Positions 1 to 9,146 are shown, counted from the stretch's first letter. The stretch is 64,000 nucleotides of DNA from an uncultured Opitutaceae bacterium (GCA_903862935.1 CAIOZY010000040.1:62001-126000), one strand, 5' to 3'. Translations and numbers: made by a program. The notes: generated from the sequence alone by a model not told the origin.

Positions 1-468
1 TGCCGGCGGCGGGCAGCCGGGCAGGTAGTAATCGACGTGGATGACCTCTTGGAGCGGCATGACATGCTCCAGAAGCTCCGGCACGATCCCCTTGAGCTTC
101 GGGATACGGCCGGTCGAGTCAGCGAGCTCAATGTAGGCCCTCTGCAGGACGTTCTCCGCGTTGCCTAGGCCAAGTTGGTTGCGCATCGCCGTGACGTTGC
201 CCGTGACCGCACAGTCGCCAAAGGCCACCACCGTCTTTGTCCGGCGGCGGATCTTGTGGGCCATCTCAACGTGCTCTTCGTTGCAGACGGCCCCTTCGAT
301 AAGCACCAGGTCTACTCCTTCCGGATACTCCTTGGCGTCCACGACGGGGCTGAAGACCAGCTCCACCTTGGGCGCGAGGTCGATGAGGAACTCGTCCAGG
401 TCCAGAAAGGACATGTGGCAGCCCGCACAGCCGCCCATCCATACCGTTGCAAGTCTTAGGGGATCCAT
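1..468 (-). CDS. hoxY: HoxY, small subunit of NAD-linked [NiFe] hydrogenase (partial, C-terminus off the window)
   Basis: This is the N-terminal 156 codons of a [NiFe] hydrogenase small subunit. The start ATG at 468 gives [20 protein letters not shown], with Cys14 and Cys17 as proximal [4Fe-4S] ligands. A third ligand region (GDCAVTG) and a fourth (PGCPPP) follow, and the last lies right at the window edge. HoxY carries electrons from the NiFe site in HoxH to the HoxFU diaphorase in the cytoplasm. The start overlaps the end of hoxU by 13 bases, as expected of a translationally coupled hoxEFUY(H) operon. hoxH should lie just beyond the left edge, on the same strand. There is no Tat signal, which agrees with a soluble enzyme. 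Confidence 0.9.
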   Translation of the reverse strand, partial: MDPLRLATVWMGGCAGCHMSFLDLDEFLIDLAPKVELVFSPVVDAKEYPEGVDLVLIEGAVCNEEHVEMAHKIRRRTKTVVAFGDCAVTGNVTAMRNQLGLGNAENVLQRAYIELADSTGRIPKLKGIVPELLEHVMPLQEVIHVDYYLPGCPPPA

Positions 469-1172
469 TGTTTTTTCTCCCGGGCCGTGATGATGAATTC
501 GAGTTTCTCGCGGTCGTGCTCCATCTCGCCCACCGTGGCGCCGCGCTGGAATAGGGCCCCGGTCGGGCAGGCCATGACGCATTTGCCGCACGAGGTGCAG
601 CTGTCCGCCTCGCCCCAGGGCTGGATTAGGTCGGCGATGATCTGGGACCTGGCGCCGCGCCCTGCCGTGTTAAGCGTCCCGGCTCCTTCCACGTGCCAGC
701 ACACCCGCACGCACCGCGTGCACAGGATGCACCGGTTGTGGTCCATGCCGTACCGCGGGTGCGTGGTGTCCACGGCCCACTTCGGGAACAGGTAGTCGTA
801 TCTGACGTGGTCCATCCCGTGGTTGTACGCCAGGGTCTGCAGCTCGCAGTGGTTGTTCGACACGCAGACCGAGCAGACGTGATTGCGCTCGGCAAAGAGC
901 AGCTCGAGGTTGATCCGGCGGTACTTGCGGATCCGCTCCGTGTCGGTCCGCACGTTCATGCCTTCCACAACCTTGGTTGTGCAGGCGGGCAGCAGCTTCG
1001 GGATTCCGACCGCCTCCACAAGGCACAGGCGGCAGGCGCCTATGTCGTAGACGCCCTCCAGATGGCACAGGGTCGGGATCTTGATTCCAGCCTCGGTGGC
1101 CGCATCGAGGATCGTCGCGTCGTCCGCGGCGCTGACCTCGTTGCCGTCAATCGTGAGGGTTTTGGCGCACAT
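456..1172 (-). CDS. hoxU: HoxU, diaphorase iron-sulfur subunit of NAD-linked hydrogenase
   Basis: A 238-residue NuoG-like N-terminal module. A [2Fe-2S] plant-ferredoxin fold is seen with Cys36, Cys47, Cys50 and Cys64. A His/Cys [4Fe-4S] site follows (His98, Cys100, Cys103, Cys109), and then two classic [4Fe-4S] motifs, [11 protein letters not shown] and [12 protein letters not shown]. In the family this subunit wires the HoxY clusters to the FMN/NAD site of HoxF. It starts 14 bases after the hoxF stop and its end overlaps hoxY. Length and cluster set match HoxU of bidirectional NAD-reducing hydrogenases. A complex I NuoG fragment is excluded by the short length and the hydrogenase neighbours. 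Confidence 0.93.
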   Translation of the reverse strand: MCAKTLTIDGNEVSAADDATILDAATEAGIKIPTLCHLEGVYDIGACRLCLVEAVGIPKLLPACTTKVVEGMNVRTDTERIRKYRRINLELLFAERNHVCSVCVSNNHCELQTLAYNHGMDHVRYDYLFPKWAVDTTHPRYGMDHNRCILCTRCVRVCWHVEGAGTLNTAGRGARSQIIADLIQPWGEADSCTSCGKCVMACPTGALFQRGATVGEMEHDREKLEFIITAREKKQWIP

Positions 1173-1186
1173 GATTGTTCCTGGTG

Positions 1187-2833
1187 TTAGGTGGCCCTGG
1201 ACCCCGCGGGGACGGCCGATTCTGTGCCGGGGCGTCCGAGCGTGTCGGGCTGGAGGCGTTCCGTGTATTCGCCGCGGAAAAACCGCAGCGTACTCATGAC
1301 CGGGTTAGGCGCAGTCTGTCCCAAGCCACATAGGCTCGTGTGCTTGACCATGTCGCACAGCTCCTCGAGTTTCGCCAGATCCTCGGCGGTCGCCTTCCGG
1401 GCGACGATCTTGCTCAGCAAATGGTGCATCTGTGCGGTTCCGGCCCGGCACGGGACGCATTTGCCGCACGACTCGTCCATGCAGAACTCCATGAAGAACC
1501 GGGCGACGTCGACCATGTCGGTCGCCTGGTCCATCACGATCATGCCTCCCGACCCCATGATGGAGCCGAGCTTGCTCAAGGACTCGTAGTCAACCGGCGT
1601 GTCGAGAGACCCTGCCGGTATGCAGCCGCCGGACGGTCCACCCGTCTGCACAGCCTTGATCGTGCCGCCATCGGGGGCTCCACCGCCCATGTCCTCGACG
1701 ATGTCGCGCAGTTTGGTCCCCATCGGTACTTCGATGAGCCCGGTGTTCTTGATCTTGCCCGCGAGGGCGAAGACCTTCGTCCCCTTGCTCTTCTCGGTCC
1801 CGATTCCCGCGAACCACTCGGCCCCGTTGCGAACGATCGCCGGGACGTTCGCAAAGGTTTCAACGTTGTTGATGAGCGTCGGGCAGTTCCACAGACCCTT
1901 CTCCGCCGGGAATGGGGGCCGCGGGCGCGGCGTTCCGCGCTTGCCCTCGACCGAGGCCATGAGAGCCGTCTCTTCGCCGCAGACAAACGCTCCGGCACCC
2001 AACCTTAGGTCGATAGTGAGATTGAACGGCGACTCGAAGACGCCACTGCCAAGCAGGCCGTACTGTTTTGCCTGTTTGATCGCGGTCTGAAGCCGGCTGA
2101 TGGCCAGGGGGTACTCGGCGCGGACGTAGATGTAACCCTGGTCGGCGCCAACGGCGTAGGCCGCGAGGGCCATCCCCTCGAGGACCGCGTGGGGGTCGCT
2201 CTCGAGGACACTCCGGTCCATGAATGCGCCCGGGTCGCCCTCGTCGGCGTTGCAGATTACGTACTTCTTGGTTCCGGTCGATTTGGCGACCGTTCCCCAT
2301 TTGAGGCCGGTCGGGAATCCCGCCCCGCCGCGGCCGCGCAGCCCGCTGCGGACGATCGTGTCGGTGACCTCCTTGGGCTCCATCTCCCGCAAGGCGTTGC
2401 GCAGGGCAAGATAGCCGTCCGCGGCGATGTAGCTGTCGATTCTCTCCGGGTCGACGATCCCGCTGTTGGCGAGCACGATCGACATCTGCCGGGTGAAGAA
2501 CGGGTGGTTAAGGTCACCCTGGGACACCTTGGCCTGGCCGCCCTTGAGCGCGGCAACGATGGCGGCGGCGTCCTCCGGCTTTACCCGCTCGTAAAGGATC
2601 TCCGCGGGGTCGGCCTGCACCAGGGGGCCCTGGCAGCACAGCTTCAGGCAGCCGACTCCCCGGACCTCGACCTCGTCCTTGAGCCCGGCGGCCGCCACGG
2701 CCTTCTCGAGCTCGTCCTTGAGCGACTGCGCGTTGGACGACATGCAGCCTGCGGCCATGCAGCACCGCAGAACGTACTTCTTGCGGGACGCCAGCTCGCG
2801 CTCCTTAATTTGGATCAGATCATTCAGAACCAT
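1187..2833 (-). CDS. hoxF: HoxF, NAD(H)- and FMN-binding diaphorase subunit
   Basis: This 548-residue NuoF-like protein has an N-terminal thioredoxin-like [2Fe-2S] domain (residues 20-110, Cys-rich around [11 protein letters not shown] and GVGCLKLCC). The FMN/NADH-binding domain follows, with glycine-rich [16 protein letters not shown] and [13 protein letters not shown]. Next come an SLBB domain and a C-terminal [4Fe-4S] site ([13 protein letters not shown] and a distal Cys in SLCGLGQ). It oxidises or reduces NAD(H) in exchange with the hydrogenase module. Its start overlaps the end of hoxE by 14 bases. The extra N-terminal [2Fe-2S] domain is usual for HoxF and for bifurcating HydB-type proteins, but the partners here are NiFe, not FeFe. 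Confidence 0.93.
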   Translation of the reverse strand: MVLNDLIQIKERELASRKKYVLRCCMAAGCMSSNAQSLKDELEKAVAAAGLKDEVEVRGVGCLKLCCQGPLVQADPAEILYERVKPEDAAAIVAALKGGQAKVSQGDLNHPFFTRQMSIVLANSGIVDPERIDSYIAADGYLALRNALREMEPKEVTDTIVRSGLRGRGGAGFPTGLKWGTVAKSTGTKKYVICNADEGDPGAFMDRSVLESDPHAVLEGMALAAYAVGADQGYIYVRAEYPLAISRLQTAIKQAKQYGLLGSGVFESPFNLTIDLRLGAGAFVCGEETALMASVEGKRGTPRPRPPFPAEKGLWNCPTLINNVETFANVPAIVRNGAEWFAGIGTEKSKGTKVFALAGKIKNTGLIEVPMGTKLRDIVEDMGGGAPDGGTIKAVQTGGPSGGCIPAGSLDTPVDYESLSKLGSIMGSGGMIVMDQATDMVDVARFFMEFCMDESCGKCVPCRAGTAQMHHLLSKIVARKATAEDLAKLEELCDMVKHTSLCGLGQTAPNPVMSTLRFFRGEYTERLQPDTLGRPGTESAVPAGSRAT

Positions 2834-3356
2834 TTGTGAGCCATCCCTTTAATTGTTGAAGCGCTGACTCGGGAGTCTGCCGTGCGTTGATGGTGCCGTC
2901 GTAAACCGCCGCGGGTGCAAGTCCGCAGGCCCCGATGCATCGGGCGATCAGGAGGGAAACCGACTTGTCCGGCGTGGTCTCACCGGGCCGGATCTTCGCC
3001 TTGTCCTGGACGGCCGCGAGGACGCGGTCAGCACCCTTGACATAGCAGGCGGTGCCCATGCACACGACGCACGTGTGCTTCCCGTGGGGCTTGAGCGTGA
3101 AGAAGTGGTAGAAGGTGGCCACCCCGTACACGCGGCTGGGAGGCAACTTGAGCCGGTAGGCGACAAATAGGAGCAGGTCGTTGTCGAGAAAACCGAACAA
3201 CTCCTGAGCCTTATGGAGCACCTCGATCAGCGCGTCGGCCTTGTACTGGTGACGCTTCATGTGCGTCTCAAGAATCTTGAAACGCTTGTCTCCGCTCGCG
3301 TGCTCCATCACTGCGGCAACCCGCTTGGTCCTGTCCTTGGGAAGGGAGAGTGGCAT
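2820..3356 (-). CDS. hoxE: HoxE, NuoE-like [2Fe-2S] subunit
   Basis: This 178-residue NuoE/HoxE-type protein opens the hoxEFUY operon. It has a helical N-terminus and then a thioredoxin-fold [2Fe-2S] domain, with Cys pairs in [13 protein letters not shown] and CIGACGLAP. In cyanobacteria HoxE is thought to link the diaphorase to other redox partners such as ferredoxin. Its presence makes a five-subunit HoxEFUYH enzyme more likely than the four-subunit Ralstonia type. The start at 3356 follows an AT-rich 50-base stretch that carries the TTCTTGGTAAA element described separately. Confidence 0.92.
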   Translation of the reverse strand: MPLSLPKDRTKRVAAVMEHASGDKRFKILETHMKRHQYKADALIEVLHKAQELFGFLDNDLLLFVAYRLKLPPSRVYGVATFYHFFTLKPHGKHTCVVCMGTACYVKGADRVLAAVQDKAKIRPGETTPDKSVSLLIARCIGACGLAPAAVYDGTINARQTPESALQQLKGWLTNGSE

Positions 3357-3393
3357 CCTGCGTATGCTACCCTATCACCATTGCAGAAAAACC

Positions 3394-3409
3394 GCAGTTC
3401 TTGGTAAAC
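3394..3409. promoter_or_regulatory. Candidate shared regulatory element upstream of hoxE
   Basis: The sequence GCAGTTCTTGGTAAAC lies 38-53 bases upstream of the hoxE start. It matches 13 of 16 positions of the element between hdrC and hypA (15853-15868) and is related to the one upstream of the octaheme cytochrome (30435-30450). All sit in short AT-rich gaps of a GC-rich genome. No known regulator motif is recognised, and the assignment rests only on repetition. Confidence 0.3.
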
Positions 3410-3573
3410 GCTGATCATTTATTGGTTATTAGCCGACTCAATGTCTTCAATCAGTAACCCCCAAAAGACCGCAATTTCGAAGCCAGGCCGACTTCTTGAG
3501 GGCCGGATTTCACAGGGAAATTCAGCGAACGCCGCGCACGGCGTGATTCCTCACCCTCACGCCGGAGGCGATG

Positions 3574-3608
3574 CCGGCCGCCGAAGGCGCGAAGCCTCCG
3601 GCGGCCGG
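3574..3608. terminator. Long GC-rich hairpin downstream of hyaD
   Basis: Two 15-base arms (CCGGCCGCCGAAGGC and GCCTCCGGCGGCCGG) pair with one mismatch around a GCGAA loop. The hairpin begins 14 bases after the hyaD stop, between the hya operon and the hoxE promoter region. There is no T-run, so it is either a Rho-assisted or stabilising 3' end or a REP-like palindrome rather than a classic intrinsic terminator. No second copy was noticed in the window. Confidence 0.5.
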
Positions 3609-3622
3609 GGATTACGCCTTCC

Positions 3623-4144
3623 TCACGCTAGCTGTTCGGCAAGTTGCCGGACCGAACGCACGGTCTCCATGACAGAGGCCGCGACGGCGGGGGAGAGTTC
3701 CATGCACATGGGCTTTACCGTCTCGACGGCAATCGTGCACAGATGCACATCGGGCAACCGCCCCACGAGGGCGGCCGCGGCAAAGAGGTCCTTCAGTCCA
3801 AAGTCGTGGGCGCCCAAGCCTTGGGGCAGGTCCACCACCCGGTCGATTCTTCGGTGGCGCAGCGTGCCCGCGGGGGAGCCGTCGCGTGTTGCGTCAATGA
3901 GGATCACCGCCGCGGAGCCGGCGAACTCCCCGAGCAGATTCACGCCCCCCGTCCCTCCGTCGAGCAGCCGCACCCCCTTCAACGGGGTCTCGCGCTCGAG
4001 CTGCCGGAGCACGTGGACGCCAACGCCCTCATCCCCCATGAGGACGTTGCCGATCCCCAACACAAGCACCCTGGATCCCGCCTCATCAACCGGGGAAACC
4101 CGAGGTCCCCCGGCCGCGAGGGCGGAATCCAGCAGTTGGCTCAT
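3623..4144 (-). CDS. hyaD: Hydrogenase maturation endopeptidase for HyaB
   Basis: This 173-residue HyaD/HupD-type protease removes the C-terminal tail of the large subunit after nickel insertion. The diagnostic N-terminal stretch VLVLGIGNVLMGDEGVGV is present, with the nickel-sensing Glu in GDEGVG, and the conserved Asp (ILIDATRDG) follows. The chosen start, ATG at 4144, makes an ATGA overlap with the hyaC stop. A longer reading upstream would run into hyaC and was rejected. Position at the end of hyaABC implies HyaB as the substrate. Confidence 0.92.
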   Translation of the reverse strand: MSQLLDSALAAGGPRVSPVDEAGSRVLVLGIGNVLMGDEGVGVHVLRQLERETPLKGVRLLDGGTGGVNLLGEFAGSAAVILIDATRDGSPAGTLRHRRIDRVVDLPQGLGAHDFGLKDLFAAAALVGRLPDVHLCTIAVETVKPMCMELSPAVAASVMETVRSVRQLAEQLA

Positions 4145-4857
4145 TTGGCCGGAGGAACGCTCTGGCTGGCAACCGGGACCGCGGTCTCCCGCTTGTCCAT
4201 GAACTTCCAGCCGCTGATGATGCCCGACAGGCCACCGTGGCCGTCGACGTAGTCGGTGTAGAACACCATGTAGACGTGGACGACCGTGAACAGGATGAAC
4301 AGCCAATTCGCGGCGTAGTGGAATGAGCGCAGCGTCTGCTCGCTGCCGAAGAGCGGCATCACCCAGCTGAACAGTCCGGGCATCCAGCCGTGGCTCATCG
4401 CGGCATACAGCCCGAATCCGCTGATGACCTGGAATAGCGCCAGCAGGAACAGGACCGCGTACGTGAACGACGAAACCGCGTTGTGCCCCAGGGGCTCTAT
4501 GGTCTCATCGCTCACCTGGAAGATCTCGATCTTGGCGACGCGGACCGCCTCCTTCCACTCCTTGGGCGTCAGCAGGACAAAGCTCCGCCAGCGGGCGAAC
4601 TTGTTTCCGACGAACGCCCAGTAGATCCGGAACACCAAGGCGACCACGAATGTGTAGGCCGCCACGAAGTGGGTGAACCGGACGATGCCGAACCAGTAGC
4701 CAAACGAGGCCTCGGTCGCCGTCATGTATCCCGGGGGGTGGGCTATCAGGTAGCCAGTCACCCCCAGCACGACGATGCAGGCCGCATTGATCCAATGGGT
4801 GAGGCGCACGGGGAGCTCCCACACGTACACCCGTATGAAGTTGCGCGGCTGATTCAT
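4141..4857 (-). CDS. hyaC: Ni/Fe-hydrogenase cytochrome b subunit
   Basis: This 238-residue di-heme cytochrome b of the HyaC/HupC/PhsC type anchors the uptake hydrogenase and passes electrons to quinone. Four membrane segments can be read: around LTHWINAACIVVLGVTGYLI, RFTHFVAAYTFVVALVFRIY, YAVLFLLALFQVISGFGLYA and NWLFILFTVVHVYMVFY. Histidines that could be heme ligands lie in LTHW, FTHF, FHYAANW and VVHVY. The start at 4857 lies 14 bases beyond the hyaB stop, and the stop is coupled to hyaD. Confidence 0.93.
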   Translation of the reverse strand: MNQPRNFIRVYVWELPVRLTHWINAACIVVLGVTGYLIAHPPGYMTATEASFGYWFGIVRFTHFVAAYTFVVALVFRIYWAFVGNKFARWRSFVLLTPKEWKEAVRVAKIEIFQVSDETIEPLGHNAVSSFTYAVLFLLALFQVISGFGLYAAMSHGWMPGLFSWVMPLFGSEQTLRSFHYAANWLFILFTVVHVYMVFYTDYVDGHGGLSGIISGWKFMDKRETAVPVASQSVPPAK

Positions 4858-4871
4858 GGAGAACCTCCGGT

Positions 4872-6596
4872 TCAGTGCACCGCCAGATCGCTGCGCCCGA
4901 TTTCCTTGTCGTCCTCGTAAAGGTGGACGGCGCAGGACAGGCACGGGTCGAACGAGTGGATGGTGCGGATGATCTCGAGGGGCTGCTTGGGATCGTGGAC
5001 CGGAGTTCCGATCAGGGACGCCTCGTAGGCGGACCGTTGACCCTTGGCGTCGCGAGGCGACGCGTTCCAGGTCGACGGGACCACGAGCTGGTAGTTGTCG
5101 ATCTTGCGGTCCTTGATGACGATCCAGTGGGCCAAGGCCCCACGGGGGGCCTCGGACGTGCCGACGCCGCGGGCCTCAGCAGGCCAGGTCGCCGGATCCC
5201 AGTTGTCGGTTGCGGCGGTGCGGGTGTCGCCGTCCTTGATCAGCTTCATCAGGCTCCCGTAGAAGTCCAAGTTCCACTGGGCAGTCAGGCGTGCCTCGAT
5301 GCCGCGGGCGGCCGTCCGACCGAGGGTTGAGAACAGCGCCGAGGCGGGCGCCTTGAGGGCGTCGAGGGCCTCGACGACCGCGGACTTGATCTCGTCCTGG
5401 CCTGAGGCGAAGCCGACCAGCATGCGGGCGAGCGGGCCCACCTCCATCGCATGACCCTTCCAGCGCGGCGTCTTCAGCCAGCTGTACTTCTTGTCGACGT
5501 CCAGGTGCTCGTACGGGGGCTTCGGGCCGCTGTACTTGAGGCGGGTCTCGCCCTTCCACGGGTGCAGGCCCTGCCCCGCGGCGACCGAGTACTCGTACCA
5601 GGAGCTGTCGATGAACTCCTCGATCCCATCCTGGGTGTCGCGGGGATCCACCGGCAGCACTTCCGTCAAATTCCGGCCGAGGATCGCGCCCCGCTTGAAC
5701 TTGTAACTGTCGAGGTTGTTGAACCCGTTCGTCGGCAGGTCGCCGTAGCACAGATAGTTCTCAAGTCCTCCGCCAATACCGGCCCAGTCCAGGTAGTACG
5801 GGGCGACGGCCAGCAGGTCGGGGTAGTAGACCTGCTCGACGAAGTCCTTGGCGTCCTTGAGGAGCTTGCCGACCATCGCCAGGCGCTCGGCATTGATGGC
5901 GTTCTCCTCGTCGAGGTTGATCGCGCACGGCATGCCGCCCACTAGGTAATTCGGGTGCGGGTTCTTGCCGCCGAAGATCGTGTGGACCTTGATGATCTCC
6001 TTCTGCCACTCCAAGGCCTCCAGGTAGTGGGCCACCCCGATCAGGTTGATCTCGGGCGGCAGCTTGAAGGCCGGATGACCCCAGTAGGCGTTGGCGAAGA
6101 TGCCCAGCTGTCCGCTGCTGACGAAGGCCGTGAGGCGCTTTTGCAGGTCGGAGAAGTATCCCGGCGAGCTCTTCGGCCAGTGCGAGATGCTCTGGGCGAT
6201 CCGGGAGGTTTCCTTCGGGTCGGCCTTCAGGGCGCTCACGACATCCACCCAGTCCAGCGCGTGCAGATGATAGAAGTGGATCACGTGGTCCTGCACGTTC
6301 TGCGTGCAGTACATGATGTTCCGGATCATCTCCGCGGCCGGCGGAATCTTGATCTTGAGGGCGTCCTCGACCGCCCGGACCGAGGCGAGGGCGTGCACCG
6401 TGGTGCACACGCCGCAGACGCGCTCGGTGAATGCCCAGGCGTCGCGGGGGTCGCGGCCCTTGAGGATGATCTCAAGTCCGCGCACCATCGTGCCCGCGCT
6501 CCAGGCGTCGACAATCTTCCCATCCTTGACCTCCGCCTCGATGCGCAGGTGCCCTTCGATGCGGGTGACGGGATCAACAACAATTCGTTCGCTCAT
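4872..6596 (-). CDS. hyaB: Uptake [NiFe] hydrogenase large subunit (group 1d type)
   Basis: This 574-residue catalytic subunit holds the NiFe(CN)2CO centre. The N-terminal L1 motif is RVCGVCTTVHA (Cys61, Cys64) and the C-terminal L2 motif is DPCLSCAVH (Cys552, Cys555, His558). A 16-residue tail follows His558 and would be cut by HyaD. All four nickel-binding Cys are present and none is replaced by selenocysteine. It starts in an ATGA overlap with hyaA. The high similarity in style to E. coli HyaB and the HyaA partner place it among membrane-bound, periplasm-facing H2-oxidising enzymes. Confidence 0.96.
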   Translation of the reverse strand: MSERIVVDPVTRIEGHLRIEAEVKDGKIVDAWSAGTMVRGLEIILKGRDPRDAWAFTERVCGVCTTVHALASVRAVEDALKIKIPPAAEMIRNIMYCTQNVQDHVIHFYHLHALDWVDVVSALKADPKETSRIAQSISHWPKSSPGYFSDLQKRLTAFVSSGQLGIFANAYWGHPAFKLPPEINLIGVAHYLEALEWQKEIIKVHTIFGGKNPHPNYLVGGMPCAINLDEENAINAERLAMVGKLLKDAKDFVEQVYYPDLLAVAPYYLDWAGIGGGLENYLCYGDLPTNGFNNLDSYKFKRGAILGRNLTEVLPVDPRDTQDGIEEFIDSSWYEYSVAAGQGLHPWKGETRLKYSGPKPPYEHLDVDKKYSWLKTPRWKGHAMEVGPLARMLVGFASGQDEIKSAVVEALDALKAPASALFSTLGRTAARGIEARLTAQWNLDFYGSLMKLIKDGDTRTAATDNWDPATWPAEARGVGTSEAPRGALAHWIVIKDRKIDNYQLVVPSTWNASPRDAKGQRSAYEASLIGTPVHDPKQPLEIIRTIHSFDPCLSCAVHLYEDDKEIGRSDLAVH

Positions 6597-7750
6597 GACG
6601 CACCTCCCTTGTCAGCTTCTTGGTTAGATTTTTCGGCGGCCTCGGCGTTCTCGCCGGGCTGCTCGCCGATCTCGTGGCGCTTGCGCACATTCGTCATGGC
6701 GGCGTGGACCGCCAAGCCCGCGACGGTGATGCCGCCGAGGGTCATGCCGATCTGGTCGGCGGTGGACTCGATGCCGAAGCCGGGGAAGTTGGCGATCCGC
6801 TGGTAGAACGGACCGTTGTCCCAGAACTGCGCCTCGGAGCATCCGATGCAGGGGTGCCCGGACTGGATCGGGTAGCTCGTCCCGTTGTTCCAGCGGATCA
6901 CGCCGCACGAGTTGTACGTTGTGGGGCCGCGGCAGCCCACCTTGTACAGGCAGTAGCCCTTCTTCGCGTTCTCGTCGTCGAAGGACTCGACGAACAGGCC
7001 CGCGTCGTAGTTGGGCCGGCGGTAGCAGGTGTCGTGGACCCGGCGCGAGTAGAACGCCTTCGGGCGTCCAAGATGGTCGAGCTGCGGGATCCGGTCGAAA
7101 GCGAGCAGGTGGACCAGGACGCCGGCCATGACCTCGGCGATCGGGGGGCAGCCCTGCACGTTGACGATGGGCTTGTCCTTGATGATCGCGTTGATCGGGG
7201 TGGCGCGGGTGGGGTTCGGGTTTGCGGCCTGGACACAGCCGGCGCAGGCGCAGTTGCCCCAGGCGATGATCGCTTTGGCGCCCGCGGCGACCTCGTGCAC
7301 GGTATCGACCGCGGACTTGCCGCCCACGACGCAGTAGACGCCGTCGGCTCCCAGCGGGACCGAGCCCTCGACGAGCATCAGGTACTCGCCCTTGTACTTG
7401 GTGATGGTGTCCTGGAGGATCTCCTCGGCCTGGTGTCCGGCGGCCGCCTGCAGGGTCTCCGTGTAGTCGAGCGACACCTTGTCGAGCAGGATGTCAGCGA
7501 CAATCGGATGGGAGGAGCGGATGAAGGACTCGCTGCAGCAGGTGCACTCCTGGAAGTGCATCCACACCACCGGGATCCGGCGACGGGTCTCCAGGGCCTT
7601 GGCAATCTGCGACACGCCTGTGTTCCGGAGGCCGAGGTAGGCGCTCATCCAGGCACAGAACTTCATGAAGTCGCGGCGGCTGACACCGCGGGAGACCATC
7701 TGCTCATAGATGGTCGGTGCACGCTTACTGATATCTACAGGCGCAATCAT
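6593..7750 (-). CDS. hyaA: Uptake [NiFe] hydrogenase small subunit with six-Cys proximal cluster site
   Basis: This 385-residue precursor has a twin-arginine signal (SRRDFMKF, residues 24-31) for folded co-export with HyaB. The proximal cluster region reads ECTCCSE, with Cys69, Cys71 and Cys72. Cys167 and Cys172 (in GNCACAGCVQAA) and Cys201 complete the six-Cys set that in the family builds the O2-protective [4Fe-3S] cluster. A further Cys169 sits between them. The medial and distal cluster motifs around HDTCYRR and GHPCIGCSE are intact. A C-terminal hydrophobic anchor (about residues 335-355) and a charged tail follow. An AAGGAG sequence precedes the start, at 11 bases spacing. Confidence 0.96.
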   Translation of the reverse strand: MIAPVDISKRAPTIYEQMVSRGVSRRDFMKFCAWMSAYLGLRNTGVSQIAKALETRRRIPVVWMHFQECTCCSESFIRSSHPIVADILLDKVSLDYTETLQAAAGHQAEEILQDTITKYKGEYLMLVEGSVPLGADGVYCVVGGKSAVDTVHEVAAGAKAIIAWGNCACAGCVQAANPNPTRATPINAIIKDKPIVNVQGCPPIAEVMAGVLVHLLAFDRIPQLDHLGRPKAFYSRRVHDTCYRRPNYDAGLFVESFDDENAKKGYCLYKVGCRGPTTYNSCGVIRWNNGTSYPIQSGHPCIGCSEAQFWDNGPFYQRIANFPGFGIESTADQIGMTLGGITVAGLAVHAAMTNVRKRHEIGEQPGENAEAAEKSNQEADKGGAS

Positions 7751-7786
7751 GGCTAGGAATGCTCCTTAGTTTTGGGTTTGGGGATT

Positions 7787-7811
7787 AAAAAAAATGCCGA
7801 GGGGTAACGGC
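7787..7811 (-). promoter_or_regulatory. Small hairpin with T8 run in the hyaA leader
   Basis: Read on the minus strand, GCCG-TTACCCCT-CGGC is followed by A and eight T, 37-61 bases ahead of the hyaA start. The stem is only 4 bp, so termination would be weak. It could be a leaky attenuator, an mRNA 5' feature, or simply an AT-rich promoter patch. Confidence 0.25.
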
Positions 7812-7929
7812 GCGCTAATCGGGTACGGCCGCGAGATTAGCCGTTTTCGTCAGACCCGGGGCCGCATTTCTTGCGTTTCTATGATCGTTTTTTGTTGGCT
7901 CGAATCGATCTCGCGTTCCGGCGGACAGA

Positions 7930-8643
7930 ATGGGAAAATACCGGAGGTTCCCTCCTGACATGAAACTGCGCTTCTCGATTATCGATGAACGGAATCCACT
8001 TCGCACGCGCTCGATCCTAGACCTGTGCGACTACCTAACGGAGAAGATGCTCGTCCCCCGCTTCGCCGCGAGCCGGGCGGAGTGGGACCGGCGATTCATG
8101 GATTTCTTCACCTTCGACAACACCTGCGACCCGCTGCAGCCCACCGGAACGATCCAGTTCACGGTTCCGCCGCTGTTCGCCGGGTGCGCGAGCTCCCTCG
8201 AGCAGGCGATCGTCGAGAAGCTCGGAAAATTGGGGATCAAGACCGGCCCATTCACACCGGTCCCGTCCGAGAGCCCCGGGGGCGCGCTGGTCCTCAGGTT
8301 CTCCGTCCTGGAGAACCCGACCGCCCTGCTCCAGCCCCCGGAGGTGAACATGAACACGACCCGAGGACGGGTTGTCCTGCGAGACCTGCTCGGCTATCAG
8401 CCGGCAAACCTGAGGTACCGGTTTTCCGCTGACGACGTGCTGCGCCGAATCGCCCAGGCAACCGACGAGAGGATTGCCGAGTGCACGGCGAGCCCCGTCC
8501 GGGACGCCCAGGGAGGGGTCAAGCGCGCTCCCAGTGTGGCCAGCATGCGGGCGGTCCGCCGGTGCCTGGAGGAGCTGCGCTCGTTCGCCGAATGGGCCAA
8601 GGCCCAGGGATTCCAGCAGCTCGAGGCAAGCGCTGCCTACTGA
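7930..8643 (+). CDS. Unrecognised protein in the hydrogenase island, divergent from hyaA
   Basis: A 237-residue soluble protein that I do not recognise. It has no signal peptide, no membrane segment and no obvious cofactor motif. Only two Cys are visible outside the first 50 residues (NTCDPL, FAGCAS), plus one in CTASPV and one in RRCLEEL. The first Met is at 7930; a second Met (residue 11, at 7960) begins MKLRFSIIDE and is an equally good start. It is transcribed away from hyaA across a 179-base gap, and its end overlaps by 7 bases the end of the convergent hydrogenase protease gene. Location between two hydrogenase operons suggests a regulatory or assembly role, but nothing in the sequence proves this. 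Confidence 0.75.
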   Translation: MGKYRRFPPDMKLRFSIIDERNPLRTRSILDLCDYLTEKMLVPRFAASRAEWDRRFMDFFTFDNTCDPLQPTGTIQFTVPPLFAGCASSLEQAIVEKLGKLGIKTGPFTPVPSESPGGALVLRFSVLENPTALLQPPEVNMNTTRGRVVLRDLLGYQPANLRYRFSADDVLRRIAQATDERIAECTASPVRDAQGGVKRAPSVASMRAVRRCLEELRSFAEWAKAQGFQQLEASAAY

Positions 8644-9146
8644 GGCCCAAACACGGGGGCGGGCCGGGCCAGGAATTCCCTTGCGCGGGCAGCCACGCGG
8701 ACTGCGGCAGGCGCCACGGCCCCGGCAACGCCCGGGGTAAGGGAAGTCCCTAAGGTGAAAGGATCGGCGACCTCGATCGCGAAGACCGCGACCTCACGTG
8801 GCATCTTCAATCCCAAGAGGCCACCGAGCGCGAGGGCGTCCCCCACCCCGACAAAATGCGGCGTCCTCGGCCCCTTGGACTCCCGGACCTGGGCCGCCGA
8901 AAACTCATGAATCTGTCCCGGCGGGGCGTTCCCGGTCTGGACCGAGTCGACCAGGACGAGCCCCTCCCGGCCCTCCATCTCGTCGAGAAGCGCTAGCCCC
9001 ATCTCTGTGGTCGCCCTGACCTCCACCTCGGGCTCGTTAGAAAGGGTCTCCCGCACGGCGGCGGCCACCCGAAGCCCTACCGCGTCGTCGGTCAGGACGT
9101 CGTTTCCGAGCCCGAGGACGAGGATCCTGGGGACAGGCCCGGCCAT
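8637..9146 (-). CDS. Second hydrogenase maturation protease, probably for MvhA
   Basis: A 169-residue HybD/HycI-family endopeptidase with the opening RILVLGLGNDVLTDDAVGLRV. At the usual Glu position of GNxLxxDE the sequence is DDAVG, an acidic variant. A second acidic site lies in VLVDSVQTG. It is the last gene of hdrCBA-mvhDGA, 11 bases after the mvhA stop, so the MvhA C-terminal tail is the likely substrate. The start ATG at 9146 was preferred to a longer reading that would overlap mvhA. Confidence 0.9.
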   Translation of the reverse strand: MAGPVPRILVLGLGNDVLTDDAVGLRVAAAVRETLSNEPEVEVRATTEMGLALLDEMEGREGLVLVDSVQTGNAPPGQIHEFSAAQVRESKGPRTPHFVGVGDALALGGLLGLKMPREVAVFAIEVADPFTLGTSLTPGVAGAVAPAAVRVAARAREFLARPAPVFGPQ

